Made by a program: the position numbers and the translations under genes. A DNA stretch of 64,000 nt from assembly GCA_017577405.1 (NCBI GenBank), contig PIUA01000021.1:124001-188000 (forward strand). Direction: 5' to 3'. Below are positions 16,405 through 25,170 of the stretch, piece after piece. A model generated the notes under the pieces. The model was not told the DNA's origin and ran no database searches. It was given only the letters and a program-made list of their open reading frames with translations. The first letter of the stretch is position 1. Each line of letters starts with the position of its first letter. Origin of the DNA: Bacillota bacterium (GTDB lineage Bacteria > Bacillota > Limnochordia > Limnochordales > Limnochordaceae).

Positions 16405-18354
16405 TTGAACCGTTTCCTCAGGGGCCTGAGCCTCTATCTCCTGATCGCGATCCTCGCGGTCATGATCGTGAGTACCTTCTACACGCCCACGGAAAGTGCC
16501 CGCAGCCTGGATTACACCGAGTTCATCCGCGCCGTCAACGCGGGTCGGGTCGCCCAGGTGACCATCGTGGGCGAGCAGGAAGTCCAAGGCCGGATGGTGG
16601 ACGGCACCGAGTTCACCACCTACATTCCGCCCAACCTCACCAACCTGGCTGATGACCTGATCGCCAAAGGGGTCCGGGTGTCGGCGGCGCCCGAACCCCC
16701 AGCTCCCTGGTGGATCTCCATCCTGCCCAACATCCTGACCCTGGTCATCTTCGTGGGCCTTTGGATCTTCATCTTGAATCAGATGCAGGGCGGGAACAAT
16801 CGGGCCATGTCCTTCGGCAAAGCCCGGGCCAAGCTCTACACCGAGGAAAAGAGCAAGGTCCGCTTCGATGACGTGGCGGGCCTGGACGAAGCCAAGGTGG
16901 AGCTCCAGGAGATTGTCGAGTTCCTCAAGCACCCCAAGAAGTTTGTGGAGTTGGGGGCGAAGATCCCCAAGGGCGTCCTTCTCGTCGGCCCGCCGGGGAC
17001 GGGGAAGACCCTTCTGGGCCGGGCGGTGGCCGGGGAGGCGGGGGTGCCCTTCTTCAGCATCTCGGGGTCGGACTTCGTCGAGATGTTCGTGGGCGTGGGG
17101 GCCTCCCGGGTGCGGGACCTCTTCGACACCGCGAAGAAGAACGCCCCCTGCATCATCTTCATCGACGAGCTGGACGCGGTGGGCCGCCACCGGGGCGCCG
17201 GGCTGGGCGGCGGCCATGACGAGCGGGAGCAGACCCTCAACCAGCTCTTGGTGGAGATGGACGGCTTCGAACCCAACCAGGGGATCATCGTCATGGCGGC
17301 CACCAACCGGCCGGACGTGCTCGACCCAGCCCTGCTCCGGCCAGGCCGCTTCGACCGGAAGATCGTCGTCGACCGGGCGGACCTGCGGGGCCGGATCGAG
17401 ATCCTCAAGATCCACTCCCGGAACAAGCCCCTGGCGGACGACGTCTCCCTCGAGGTCCTGGCCCGCCGGACGCCCGGCTTCTCCGGGGCAGACCTGGAGA
17501 ACCTGATGAACGAGGCGGCCATCCTCGCGGCCCGCCGGGGTGCGAAGCGGATCACCATGGCCGACTGTGAGGAGGCCATCGACCGGATCCTCCTCGGGCC
17601 CGAGAAGAAGAACCGGATTCTCACCGAGCGGGACAAGGAGGTTTTCGCCTACCACGAGGCGGGCCACGCGGTGGTGGCCCACTACCTCCCCCACGGGGAT
17701 CCCGTCCACAAGGTGACCATCATCGGCCGGGGCATGGCGGGCGGCTACACCATGACCCTGCCGGCGGAGGAGCGGTACGTGGCCACCCGCTCGGAGCTCT
17801 TTGACCGCCTGGCCCACATGCTGGGGGGCCGGGCGGCGGAGGAGCTGGCCTTCAACGAGATCAGCACCGGGGCCCAGGACGACCTGGAGAAGACCACCAA
17901 CCTGGCCCGCCGGATGGTGATGGAGTGGGGCATGAGCGACGAGTTGGGCCCCCTCACCTTCGGCAACCGGCAGGGGGAGATCTTCCTGGGCCGGGATCTG
18001 GCCCGGGAGCGGAACTACTCGGAAGAGGTGGCGGCGGCCATCGACCGGGAGGTCCGGCGCCTGGTGGACGAGGCGTACGATCGGGCCCGGACCATCCTCA
18101 AGGAGCACTGGGACCGGGTCCAGGTGCTGGTGGAAGTCCTCAAGGATCGGGAGACCGTCGACGAGAAGCTCTTCCATCAGCTCATGGAGACGGGCCAGGT
18201 GCCCGAGGAGGAGCCGGCCCAGCCCGAGTCCGAGGCGGCTTCCGAGGCCGTGGCCGCGGCCACGGCCGAGGCCCCCGAGCCGCGGGCCGAGAACCGGCCG
18301 GCCCCCGAGGGGCTGGGCAAGCAGCGGCCCAAGCCGGCCATTGGCCTCGAGTAG
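16405..18354 (+). CDS. ftsH: ATP-dependent zinc metalloprotease FtsH
   Basis: 649 residues. Two membrane helices (about 7-25 and 107-125) flank a short extracytoplasmic domain. Walker A GPPGTGKT is at 195-202, Walker [12 protein letters not shown] near 251-260, and the zinc-protease motif HEAGH at 417-421. A Glu/Ala/Pro-rich C-terminal tail follows. It is a membrane-bound hexamer that degrades membrane and short-lived cytoplasmic proteins and is needed for sporulation in B. subtilis. The TTG start at 16405 follows GGGGAGG by 7 bases. In many Bacillota tilS and hpt lie between spoIIE and ftsH, but both are absent here. Confidence 0.97.
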   Translation: MNRFLRGLSLYLLIAILAVMIVSTFYTPTESARSLDYTEFIRAVNAGRVAQVTIVGEQEVQGRMVDGTEFTTYIPPNLTNLADDLIAKGVRVSAAPEPPAPWWISILPNILTLVIFVGLWIFILNQMQGGNNRAMSFGKARAKLYTEEKSKVRFDDVAGLDEAKVELQEIVEFLKHPKKFVELGAKIPKGVLLVGPPGTGKTLLGRAVAGEAGVPFFSISGSDFVEMFVGVGASRVRDLFDTAKKNAPCIIFIDELDAVGRHRGAGLGGGHDEREQTLNQLLVEMDGFEPNQGIIVMAATNRPDVLDPALLRPGRFDRKIVVDRADLRGRIEILKIHSRNKPLADDVSLEVLARRTPGFSGADLENLMNEAAILAARRGAKRITMADCEEAIDRILLGPEKKNRILTERDKEVFAYHEAGHAVVAHYLPHGDPVHKVTIIGRGMAGGYTMTLPAEERYVATRSELFDRLAHMLGGRAAEELAFNEISTGAQDDLEKTTNLARRMVMEWGMSDELGPLTFGNRQGEIFLGRDLARERNYSEEVAAAIDREVRRLVDEAYDRARTILKEHWDRVQVLVEVLKDRETVDEKLFHQLMETGQVPEEEPAQPESEAASEAVAAATAEAPEPRAENRPAPEGLGKQRPKPAIGLE

Positions 18355-18388
18355 GGATGTCCTAGGGAGGGCGGTTGGACAGGCGGCC

Positions 18389-18754
18389 ATGGACCGGATC
18401 CTGCTGCAGGGGATGCGCTTCTGGGGCCACCACGGCCTCTTGCCCCACGAGCGGGAGCAAGGCCAGCCCTTCGAGGTGGATCTGGAGGTGGAGCTGGACC
18501 TCTCCCGGGCCCGGGAGAGCGACCGCCTGGAGGAGACGGTGGACTACCGGCTCCTTTTCCGGGCGGTCCAAGAGGTGGTGGAGGGGGAGCCGGTCCACTT
18601 GCTGGAGCACCTGGCCGAGCGGATCCGCCGCCAGGTGGAGCGCACCCTCGAGGCGCTGCCGGTCCAGCGGGGGCGCATTCGGGTCCGGGTTCGGAAGCCC
18701 CAGGCGCCCCTGGGCGGGATGCTGGACGGGGTGCAGGTGGAGGTGGAGGGGTAA
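18389..18754 (+). CDS. folB: dihydroneopterin aldolase
   Basis: A 121-residue FolB of normal length. The opening MDRILLQGMRFWGHHGLLPHEREQGQPFEVD contains the conserved YGxHG-like segment (here WGHHG). VDYRLLF, HLLEHLAERI and KPQAPLGGMLDGV complete the pattern. It converts dihydroneopterin to 6-hydroxymethyl-dihydropterin plus glycolaldehyde in folate synthesis. No other fol gene is adjacent. It follows ftsH by 34 bases and is probably co-transcribed. Confidence 0.92.
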   Translation: MDRILLQGMRFWGHHGLLPHEREQGQPFEVDLEVELDLSRARESDRLEETVDYRLLFRAVQEVVEGEPVHLLEHLAERIRRQVERTLEALPVQRGRIRVRVRKPQAPLGGMLDGVQVEVEG

Positions 18755-18787
18755 CCAAGAAACAGGGCCGGGGGTGCCCCGGCCCTG
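18755..18787 (-). terminator. terminator shared by folB and htrA
   Basis: CAGGGCCGGGG (18763-18773) and CCCCGGCCCTG (18777-18787) form an 11-bp stem. Read on the minus strand it is followed by TTTCTTGG, so it suits htrA best. It also lies just after folB. Confidence 0.65.
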
Positions 18788-18813
18788 AACGCGTGCGCCG
18801 CGCCCCGGGAGCT

Positions 18814-20034
18814 TCAGCGGAACTCGGGGGGCCGCTCGCCCACGGTGACGGTGAGGACCACCGCCCGGCCGTTCCGGATCACCTTCAAAACCGCCGTGTC
18901 GCCGGGCTTCAGTTCCTGGACCATCTTCTGGAAGGTCTCGCCGTCGGGGACAGGCTTCCGGTTCAGTTCCACGATCACGTCGTACGCCTGAAGACCCGCC
19001 TTCTCGGCCGGCTGGCCCGCCAGGACCTCAGCCACCAGGATCCCCTCGTCATGGTCCAGCCCCAGGATGCGTGCGATCTCAGGGGTCACGTCCTGGTAGG
19101 TGATGCCGATCCAGGGCCCGCCAGGGGTCATCCCCCGTTCGATCAGATCCCGGAGAACCTCCTTGGCGGTGTTGATGGGGATGGCGAAGCCGATCCCTTG
19201 CCCCTGGGTGTTGACGGCGGTGTTGATCCCGATGACCTCACCGTAGATGTTGATCAAGGGACCGCCGCTGTTCCCCTGATTGATGGCCGCGTCGGTCTGC
19301 ATCAGGTCCCGGTAGGTGCGGGGCGACCGGCGGGACTCGTCCCAGACCGAGATCTGGCGGCCCTGCGCGCTCACCACCCCGACGGTCACCGTGTGCTCCA
19401 GACCCAGCTGGGCTCCGAAGGGATTGCCGATGGCGATCACCCAGTCGCCAGGGCGCATCGTGTCCGAATCACCCAGCGGGGCCACAGGCAGCTCCTTGAG
19501 CTCCCGGGGCTTCTCAATCTTGAGGACGGCCAGGTCCAGCTGGTAGTCGGCGCCGATCAGCTCTGCATCCACCCAGTCGGTGAACTCCGGCGTCTGCAGG
19601 TAGACCCGGATGCTCTGCCCGGCGTTGAGGCTGCCCACCACGTGCTGGTTGGTGAGGATGTGGCCCTCCTGGTCGATGATGAAGCCGGTGCCCGCCTGGA
19701 CCGTCTCACCGCTGCGGGGCGGGAACTGGGGGCCGAAGAAGGGCCACCAGAACGGATCGGGGTAGGACGGCCGCTGGGTGGCCCGGGGCATCCGCACCTC
19801 GATGTAGACGACCGCCGGGCTGAGGCGCTCGGCCACATCGGCGATGGCTGACGGGCTCCCGCCGGGGAAGGCGATGGACGCCGGTTCGCTTACCCGCTGC
19901 GTCCCAGGCGCTGAGGGCTGGGCTTGAAGGGTGCCCGGATGGCTGAGCACCGCGCCGAGCAGCACGCCGGCAAGCACCAACGCGAGGCCACCGACGAGGT
20001 ATGCCACCAACCGTCGACCGCGTTGCAAGGTCAT
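18814..20034 (-). CDS. HtrA/DegP-type serine protease with PDZ domain
   Basis: 406 residues. One N-terminal membrane anchor (10-30), a trypsin-like domain and a C-terminal PDZ domain (about 300-400). The triad is visible: His131 in ILTNQHVV, Asp167 in QLDLAVLKI and Ser256 in NQGNSGGPL. An aromatic/proline-rich loop (YPDPFWWPFFGPQFPP) follows the first strand. It acts outside the cytoplasmic membrane in quality control of envelope proteins. The ATG start has AGGAG only three bases away, which is close. It has its own promoter. Confidence 0.93.
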   Translation of the reverse strand: MTLQRGRRLVAYLVGGLALVLAGVLLGAVLSHPGTLQAQPSAPGTQRVSEPASIAFPGGSPSAIADVAERLSPAVVYIEVRMPRATQRPSYPDPFWWPFFGPQFPPRSGETVQAGTGFIIDQEGHILTNQHVVGSLNAGQSIRVYLQTPEFTDWVDAELIGADYQLDLAVLKIEKPRELKELPVAPLGDSDTMRPGDWVIAIGNPFGAQLGLEHTVTVGVVSAQGRQISVWDESRRSPRTYRDLMQTDAAINQGNSGGPLINIYGEVIGINTAVNTQGQGIGFAIPINTAKEVLRDLIERGMTPGGPWIGITYQDVTPEIARILGLDHDEGILVAEVLAGQPAEKAGLQAYDVIVELNRKPVPDGETFQKMVQELKPGDTAVLKVIRNGRAVVLTVTVGERPPEFR

Positions 20035-20099
20035 CCACTCCTCTAGCCAGGCGTCCCGCGGGAGCCTGGTCTCCTTCCAAGGGTTAAGGTGCCGGCTTC

Positions 20100-20129
20100 A
20101 TTATAACGCGGGCCTTTCCGCCCCTTCAA
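20100..20129 (-). promoter_or_regulatory. sigma-A promoter of the htrA gene
   Basis: On the minus strand TTGAAG (20124-20129) and a perfect TATAAT (20100-20105) are separated by 18 bases. Confidence 0.8.
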
Positions 20130-20193
20130 AGCCGCCCCGGACGGGCCTCGTTCCGGTGCGGTTGGGCCGCCATCCAAGGGGCCGGGGAGGGGG

Positions 20194-20406
20194 TCAAACC
20201 TTGGCGCGGGCGCGGAGGCGGGCGCAGGCCCGCTCCAGGGCCTGGACGCCCCGCTGCCGGGCGGCGGGGCTGAGCTGGGAGGCCGTCTGCAGGGTGCGGA
20301 GGGCCTGTTGAAGCACCTCCAGGGAGAGGCCGTCCTCCGGGGATGGGGGCGCGCCGGGGAAGGCGCCTGACCGCCTCCCGGGCCCAAGAGCTCGCGATCC
20401 AGCCAT
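20194..20406 (-). CDS. small protein of unknown function (70 residues)
   Basis: A short open frame with a good ribosome site (GAGGAGGGAG, 4 bases before the ATG). The last 45 residues look like two amphipathic helices (SLEVLQQALRTLQTASQL and ARQRGVQALERACARLRAR). I do not recognise a family. It lies 128 bases after the DNA methyltransferase on the same strand and may be co-transcribed. Confidence 0.55.
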   Translation of the reverse strand: MAGSRALGPGRRSGAFPGAPPSPEDGLSLEVLQQALRTLQTASQLSPAARQRGVQALERACARLRARAKV

Positions 20407-20533
20407 CGGACTCCCTCCTCGCGTGTTGGGCGTAGGGATCTCCCTCAGGGAGTATGGTCCGGTGGCTGGAAAAGTATGCCTCCGGACGGCCGAGAAGGAA
20501 GGGGGCCGAGGCGCTCCTCGAAGGCGGTTTTCT

Positions 20534-22015
20534 CTACAAGGGCCGGAGCGGGCGTTGGATCAGGGCGGGGGTGAGGTCCCGGCGGAGCAGGGTTTCCAGG
20601 GGGATGAGGTGGACCCCCGTCTCGTCCGGTGGCCACTGGAACTGCCCCTGGCCGGCGACGGTCCCCCAGGAGTCACTGGTGCTGGCGGGAAGCTCCAAGC
20701 CTGTCGCCAGAACCCGCCGGGCGCCCAGCCCTTCGGCCCGGCGGGCCAGGGCCGGGAGGTCGGAGGGACGCACCACGGGCTGGACGACCACCAGGGTCCA
20801 GTCCTTTCCTGGCGCGGGCGTCCCCTCCGCGGGGAGAAGGGGTGGGGCTTCGTCGTCCAAGATCTGGTCTCGGAAGGGTAAGGCCCCCTCCACCCGGACC
20901 GCCGCCCGGCCCGCTCCCAAGCGACGAGCGCCCAAAGGCCGGGCATGGAGCAGGGAGAGGGCCCACCAGCCGAACTGGACCGGATCTTCTTGGGCCAGGT
21001 CCTTGGCCGCCCTGAGGTCGCCCGGCTCGCCCCTGACGGGGAACCGGCTCCGGTCCAGGCCGAAGCGCCAGAGCATCCGGTACCGGACCATGGCGGTGCT
21101 CAAGTGGCTCGTGTCAATGCCGAGCCACCGCCGGCCCAGAGTCTCCGCGGCCACCAGGGTGCTCCCGCCGCCGGCGAAGGGGTCGAGGACTCGCATTCCC
21201 GGCCGGGTGGAGACCCGGAGGATCCGCTCCAGAAGGGCCACGGGTTTCTGGGTGGGGTACCCCAGCTTCTCCCGGCTGAAGCTCATGATCCACGGGGAGT
21301 AGATGTCGGTCCAGACGTCGTCCAGGGCCACCCCCGAAGGGTTGGCCCCGCCGCCCCGGCGCCGGTAGCCCGGGGGATGGGGCCGGTAGGCCGCTTCCTT
21401 GTTGAAAACGTACTGCCGGCTCCGGGTGTAGTAGAGGAGGATGTCATGGTTGCGGACCCAGTTGCGGGTGCGGCTCTTGAAGCCGCTGACCCACCCGCTC
21501 CGCCAGACGATCTCCCGCCGGAAGCGCCGGGGTCCGAAGATGGCGTCGAGGAAGACCTTCAGGTAGTGGCTCGCCTGGGGATCACAGTGGACGTAGAGGG
21601 AGCCGGTGGGGGCGAGCACCCGGTGGATCTCCACCAGCCGGGGGACCATCATGGTCAGGTAAGCCAGGAGGTGGCCGGGACCGAGGACCTGTCGCAGGGT
21701 GCGGAGGAGCTCCCGGGGCGCCGGGGGCAGCTCCTCCAGGGCCTGGTGGTAGAGGAGCTCCGTCGCCTCGGTCCAGGGCCAGGCATCGTCGAAGGCGAGG
21801 GCCACCTCGCCGGGGGCGCGGCCGCCTCCAGTCACCGGCCGGCCCCGCGCCAGGCCGTACCGGCGGTTGGTGTTGAAGGGAGGGTCCAGGTAGATCAGGT
21901 CGAAGGCGCCGTCGGGCAACGCCCGGAGCACCGGCAAGTTGTCGCCTCGGATCAAGCCGCGGTCCGTCAGGCGCATGGGAGGCCACCACCAAGAGGTTAC
22001 CTGCTGGCGGGACAA
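20534..22015 (-). CDS. DNA methyltransferase (beta-class, DPPF) with degenerate nuclease-like C-terminal domain
   Basis: 493 residues. The catalytic motif DPPFNTN is at 44-50, YPTQKP at 253-258, and the SAM-binding motif DPFAGGGST at 278-286. The order catalytic-then-SAM is typical of N6-adenine/N4-cytosine beta-class enzymes. Residues about 335-440 resemble the Mrr/PD-(D/E)xK-like domain fused to some relatives, which I recall as having DPYQFQWWALxLxGARP, then KGADRGIDG, then IIxSVKGG. Here EDPVQFGWWALSLLHARP is kept, but the acidic motif reads GAGRAAVRVEG and the SVKG position reads VVQP. Cleavage activity is thus probably lost. The TTG at 22015 has a ribosome site (GGAGAGGA); an ATG at 21976 has none. 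No restriction gene is adjacent. Confidence 0.85.
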   Translation of the reverse strand: MSRQQVTSWWWPPMRLTDRGLIRGDNLPVLRALPDGAFDLIYLDPPFNTNRRYGLARGRPVTGGGRAPGEVALAFDDAWPWTEATELLYHQALEELPPAPRELLRTLRQVLGPGHLLAYLTMMVPRLVEIHRVLAPTGSLYVHCDPQASHYLKVFLDAIFGPRRFRREIVWRSGWVSGFKSRTRNWVRNHDILLYYTRSRQYVFNKEAAYRPHPPGYRRRGGGANPSGVALDDVWTDIYSPWIMSFSREKLGYPTQKPVALLERILRVSTRPGMRVLDPFAGGGSTLVAAETLGRRWLGIDTSHLSTAMVRYRMLWRFGLDRSRFPVRGEPGDLRAAKDLAQEDPVQFGWWALSLLHARPLGARRLGAGRAAVRVEGALPFRDQILDDEAPPLLPAEGTPAPGKDWTLVVVQPVVRPSDLPALARRAEGLGARRVLATGLELPASTSDSWGTVAGQGQFQWPPDETGVHLIPLETLLRRDLTPALIQRPLRPL

Positions 22016-22076
22016 ATCCTCTCCGGGGAGGCCTCCGCCTGGCGACGGGCCTCCAACCGGCCGCGGCCCGCCTGCC

Positions 22077-22991
22077 TCAGGCCGGGCTGGATGGGTCGTC
22101 CGCCGGCGGGGGTGGGCAGCCCCCGTTCCCGCCCGGCAACGGTTCCAAGGTAGCCCGACCGCGGTCCCAGCGGGTCAAAGCGGGAACTCCGGCCTCCCGG
22201 GCCCAGGCCAAGGCCTGGTCGAAGCCGGCCCCCACCTCCTCGGGGCGGTGGGCGTCGGAGCCCAGCTGGATGGGGAGGCCCCGGGTCACCGCGGCCCGCA
22301 GGAGGTCCAGGGCGGGGTAGAGCTCCCCCACCGGCTTCCGCAGCCCGGCCGTGTTGATCTCAAAGCCTGTGCCCGTCGCCGCCGCCCCGTCCAAGACCTG
22401 CTGGAAGGCCTCCCAGGGGAAGGCGGCGGGCCGGAAGCCGTACTTCTTGGGCAGGTCGGGGTGGGCGAGGCAGGAGAACAGCCCGCTTTGGGCCGCTTGG
22501 GCCAGGTGGTGGAAGTACCGCTCCCAGAGCCGGTCCACGTCGGCCTCAGGCCAGGTGATCTCCGGCCGGACATCGATCGCCTGGCCGTCCACAAAGTGGA
22601 CCGATCCCAGCACGTAATCCCAGGGGATCCCTTCCAGCGCCCGGTCCAGGGCTTCTTCGCAGCCGGGCAGGTAGTCCACCTCGATGCCCAAGCGGACGGG
22701 GAGTCCCTGCCGCCGGGCCTCCAGGACAACGGAGGCGTACGCCTCCAGGTCCTGGCGGAAGTCGGAGGTGAGCCAGCGGACCACCAGGGGGTGCTGGTGG
22801 GGCCGCTCCTCGAAGAGGGGGCGCATGACAGGGCGGAACTGGACGAAGCGGTGGGCGTGCTCGGTGATCCCGATCTCGTCCACCCCTGCGGCCCGAGCCG
22901 CCTCCACGTAGACGGCAATCCGGTCGACGGTGTAGGGCAGGTTCTCGTACTGCTCGTCGGCCGCCAGGTGCATGTGATAATCGGCAGGTAT
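22077..22991 (-). CDS. PHP-domain phosphoesterase, histidinol-phosphatase (HisK) type
   Basis: About 304 residues of the PHP family. Metal ligands are visible in DYHMHL at the very start, GITEHAH, GIEVDYLPG, GSVHFVDG, LAHPDLPKKYG, EINTAG and the terminal LGSDAHRPEEVG. It resembles HisK histidinol-phosphate phosphatase; no other his gene is nearby, so the true substrate is open. The first ATG (22973) would cut off the first His of the catalytic HxH. An ATA codon at 22989-22991, eight bases after GGGAGG, restores MPADYHMHL. I therefore propose a rare ATA start. The gene follows ydcF by 13 bases. Confidence 0.88.
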   Translation of the reverse strand: MPADYHMHLAADEQYENLPYTVDRIAVYVEAARAAGVDEIGITEHAHRFVQFRPVMRPLFEERPHQHPLVVRWLTSDFRQDLEAYASVVLEARRQGLPVRLGIEVDYLPGCEEALDRALEGIPWDYVLGSVHFVDGQAIDVRPEITWPEADVDRLWERYFHHLAQAAQSGLFSCLAHPDLPKKYGFRPAAFPWEAFQQVLDGAAATGTGFEINTAGLRKPVGELYPALDLLRAAVTRGLPIQLGSDAHRPEEVGAGFDQALAWAREAGVPALTRWDRGRATLEPLPGGNGGCPPPPADDPSSPA

Positions 22992-23004
22992 GGCCCTTCC
23001 CTCC

Positions 23005-23667
23005 CTAGGTGACCAGGTACCAGAGGAGCTTCATGAGCTCCAAGAGGCCATACTCCCGGCCCACGGGTTCCCGCCACCATCCATCGGGGTGGAAGCCTGG
23101 ATCGGGGGCCCCGTGGACCGCCACCTGAAGCCCAGCCGGCTCGTAGAGGCGCCGGAAGGCCAGGCGGGCCCGCCGCACGTGGTAGTTGGAGGTGACCACC
23201 ACCACCTGCCGGGCGCCCTGGGCCTCCATCAGGGGCAGGGTGTAGGCCGCGTTCTCCCAGGTGCTGGTGGCCCGCCCCTCCACCAGGATGGCCTCGCCAG
23301 GCACGCCCAGGGCCTCCAGGTGACGGGCCATGACCTCGGCGGCCACCGTCTGCCAGGCGATGGGTCCCCCCGTCACCACCACCAGCGGCGCGAGGCCCTG
23401 GTGCCAGAGCCGGGCGGCCTCTGCCTCCCGCAGGCCGTAGGGATCACCCGAGAGGACCACGAGGGCATCGGCGGAGGCAGGCAGGGGATCGGGGCGGGCC
23501 AGCCAGTGGCCCACGCCCACCAACAGGGGCTCGGCCAGCACCCCCAGGAGGATCAGGGCCGCGGCCAGGGCCAGGAGCAGAGCGCGGGCCAGGCGCCGGG
23601 GCCTGGACCTGCCGCCATCGGGGGTGGGGGCTGGACGCGCACCCCCCGCTCGGCCCGTCGGGTCCAC
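23005..23667 (-). CDS. YdcF/ElyC-like DUF218 membrane protein
   Basis: About 220 residues. A basic N-terminus, one membrane helix (LARALLLALAAALILLGVLA) and an extracytoplasmic DUF218 domain with DALVVLSGDPYGLREAEAARLW, VVVTGGP, RATSTWENA and VTSNYHVRRARLAF. Relatives such as ElyC and SanA act in envelope and peptidoglycan precursor homeostasis. The GTG at 23667 follows GAGGAGG by seven bases; a GTG at 23706 with AGGAG is an alternative adding 13 residues. It heads a minus-strand run with the PHP and methyltransferase genes. Confidence 0.88.
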   Translation of the reverse strand: MDPTGRAGGARPAPTPDGGRSRPRRLARALLLALAAALILLGVLAEPLLVGVGHWLARPDPLPASADALVVLSGDPYGLREAEAARLWHQGLAPLVVVTGGPIAWQTVAAEVMARHLEALGVPGEAILVEGRATSTWENAAYTLPLMEAQGARQVVVVTSNYHVRRARLAFRRLYEPAGLQVAVHGAPDPGFHPDGWWREPVGREYGLLELMKLLWYLVT

Positions 23668-23809
23668 CGCGATCCCTCCTCGGGGGCTCCTATTCGTTCC
23701 CCGCACGCCGTCTCCTGGGGCAAGGCTTCACAGGCTGGGCATCCTGTGTTACCGTAAACTCCTGGAGACCAACAGAACGAAGTTCTCCTGGGTAAGGAGG
23801 TTTCAGCCT

Positions 23810-25114
23810 ATTCACACCACAACCCATCGCCCAACCCGCGGCTCACGGGGCGGGACCTCGGGCCGCCGGCGGCGGCGACGCCCGGTGCCCGCACCGGCCG
23901 CCACCCCCACCACGCCCCAGCCTGCATCGCAAGCTGCCGGCCCCTTGGCCGAGCCTGCCCGCCAGGGCTTCGCCGCCTTCAACCTCGCTCCGCCTGTGCT
24001 GCGGGCCTTGAAGGTCCTGGGTTTCGAGGAGCCCACACCCATTCAGGCCCGTAGTCTGGCCCCCATCCTGCAAGGGCGCGACCTCATCGGCCAGGCCCAC
24101 ACGGGGAGCGGCAAGACCGCGGCCTACGGCATTCCGCTGGTCCAGCGCCTCCGTCACCGGGGAGCGGTCCAGGCCCTGGTCATCGTCCCGACCCGGGAGC
24201 TGGCCATCCAAGTCACCCAGTCGATCCAGGCGCTGGCCCAGTTCACCGACCTGAAACTGCTCGCGGTCTACGGCGGCTACGACATGAGCCTCCAGACCGC
24301 GGCCCTGCGGGCTGGGGTCGATTTGGTGGTGAGCACGCCAGGGCGGCTCATTGACCATGTCTGGCAGGGGACCATAGAGCTGGACCAGGTGCACGTGGTG
24401 GTCCTGGATGAGGCCGACGAGATGCTGAGCATGGGCTTCATCGACGATGTGGAGAGGATCCTCTCCTGGCTCCCTCCGGGGACGCAGAAGCTTCTCTTTT
24501 CGGCCACTCTGCCCGAGCGGGTCCGCCGCCTGGCCAGCCAGTTCTTGGACAAGCCCGTCTCCATCCGGGTGGCCGACACGGAGGAGACCATCCCCGACAT
24601 CGCCCAGGCGTACAGCACGGCCCGCGGCGAGGCGAAACTGGATCTGGTCTGCCGCCTCCTGAAGGATGAGGCGGTGGAGCAGGCCTTGATCTTCTGCCGG
24701 ACGAAACAGCGGGTGGACCGCTTGACCCGGCGGCTGCGGGAGCGGGGCATTGAGGCGGAAGCCATTCACAGCGACCTGACCCAGGCGCGCCGGACCGCGG
24801 TGATGAAGCGGTTCCGCCGGGGAGCGGTCCGGGTCTTGGTCGCCACCGACGTGGCCTCCCGGGGGATCGATGTCCGGCGGGTGACCCATGTGATCAACTT
24901 CGACTGTCCGGCCAACCCCGACGAGTACATCCACCGCATTGGGCGGACGGGCCGGGCCGGAAGGAGCGGCTCCGCCCTGACCTTCATCGGACCGAAGGAA
25001 CACGGCCTGCTGAAGGCCATCGAGAAGCGGGTTGGGCGGAAGTTGGAGCGCTGGCCGGAGGATGAGGACCAGCCCAGCCCCCCGCCGAGGCCCCGCCGGC
25101 GGAGGCGGCGCTAA
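23810..25114 (+). CDS. DEAD-box ATP-dependent RNA helicase
   Basis: About 434 residues with all helicase motifs: Q-motif PTPIQARSLAPIL, AHTGSGKT (I), PTRELA (Ia), TPGRL (Ib), DEAD (II), SATLP (III), and in the second domain ATDVASRGID (V) and HRIGRTGRAGR (VI). Both termini are arginine-rich (GRRRRRRP; PRPRRRRRR) and would bind RNA. Role: RNA unwinding in ribosome assembly or RNA decay. The only strong ribosome site (TAAGGAGG, 23792-23799) is followed nine bases on by ATT, so an infC-like ATT start is proposed. In-frame GTG at 23624 or 23885 and TTG at 23945 lack ribosome sites. Confidence 0.92.
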   Translation: MHTTTHRPTRGSRGGTSGRRRRRRPVPAPAATPTTPQPASQAAGPLAEPARQGFAAFNLAPPVLRALKVLGFEEPTPIQARSLAPILQGRDLIGQAHTGSGKTAAYGIPLVQRLRHRGAVQALVIVPTRELAIQVTQSIQALAQFTDLKLLAVYGGYDMSLQTAALRAGVDLVVSTPGRLIDHVWQGTIELDQVHVVVLDEADEMLSMGFIDDVERILSWLPPGTQKLLFSATLPERVRRLASQFLDKPVSIRVADTEETIPDIAQAYSTARGEAKLDLVCRLLKDEAVEQALIFCRTKQRVDRLTRRLRERGIEAEAIHSDLTQARRTAVMKRFRRGAVRVLVATDVASRGIDVRRVTHVINFDCPANPDEYIHRIGRTGRAGRSGSALTFIGPKEHGLLKAIEKRVGRKLERWPEDEDQPSPPPRPRRRRRR

Positions 25115-25170
25115 GAGGCGCGGCCTGGCCCCGGGCCAGGGGCACCGGAGGGTCGTCCGGGGGGCCGGGC

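Noticed and set aside
20534..22015. Complete restriction-modification system
   Set aside because: No nuclease or specificity gene is adjacent, and the fused nuclease-like domain appears inactive.
25124..25140. Palindrome CCTGGCCC-C-GGGCCAGG after the helicase gene as terminator
   Set aside because: The one-base loop is not feasible as written and no T-run follows on either strand.
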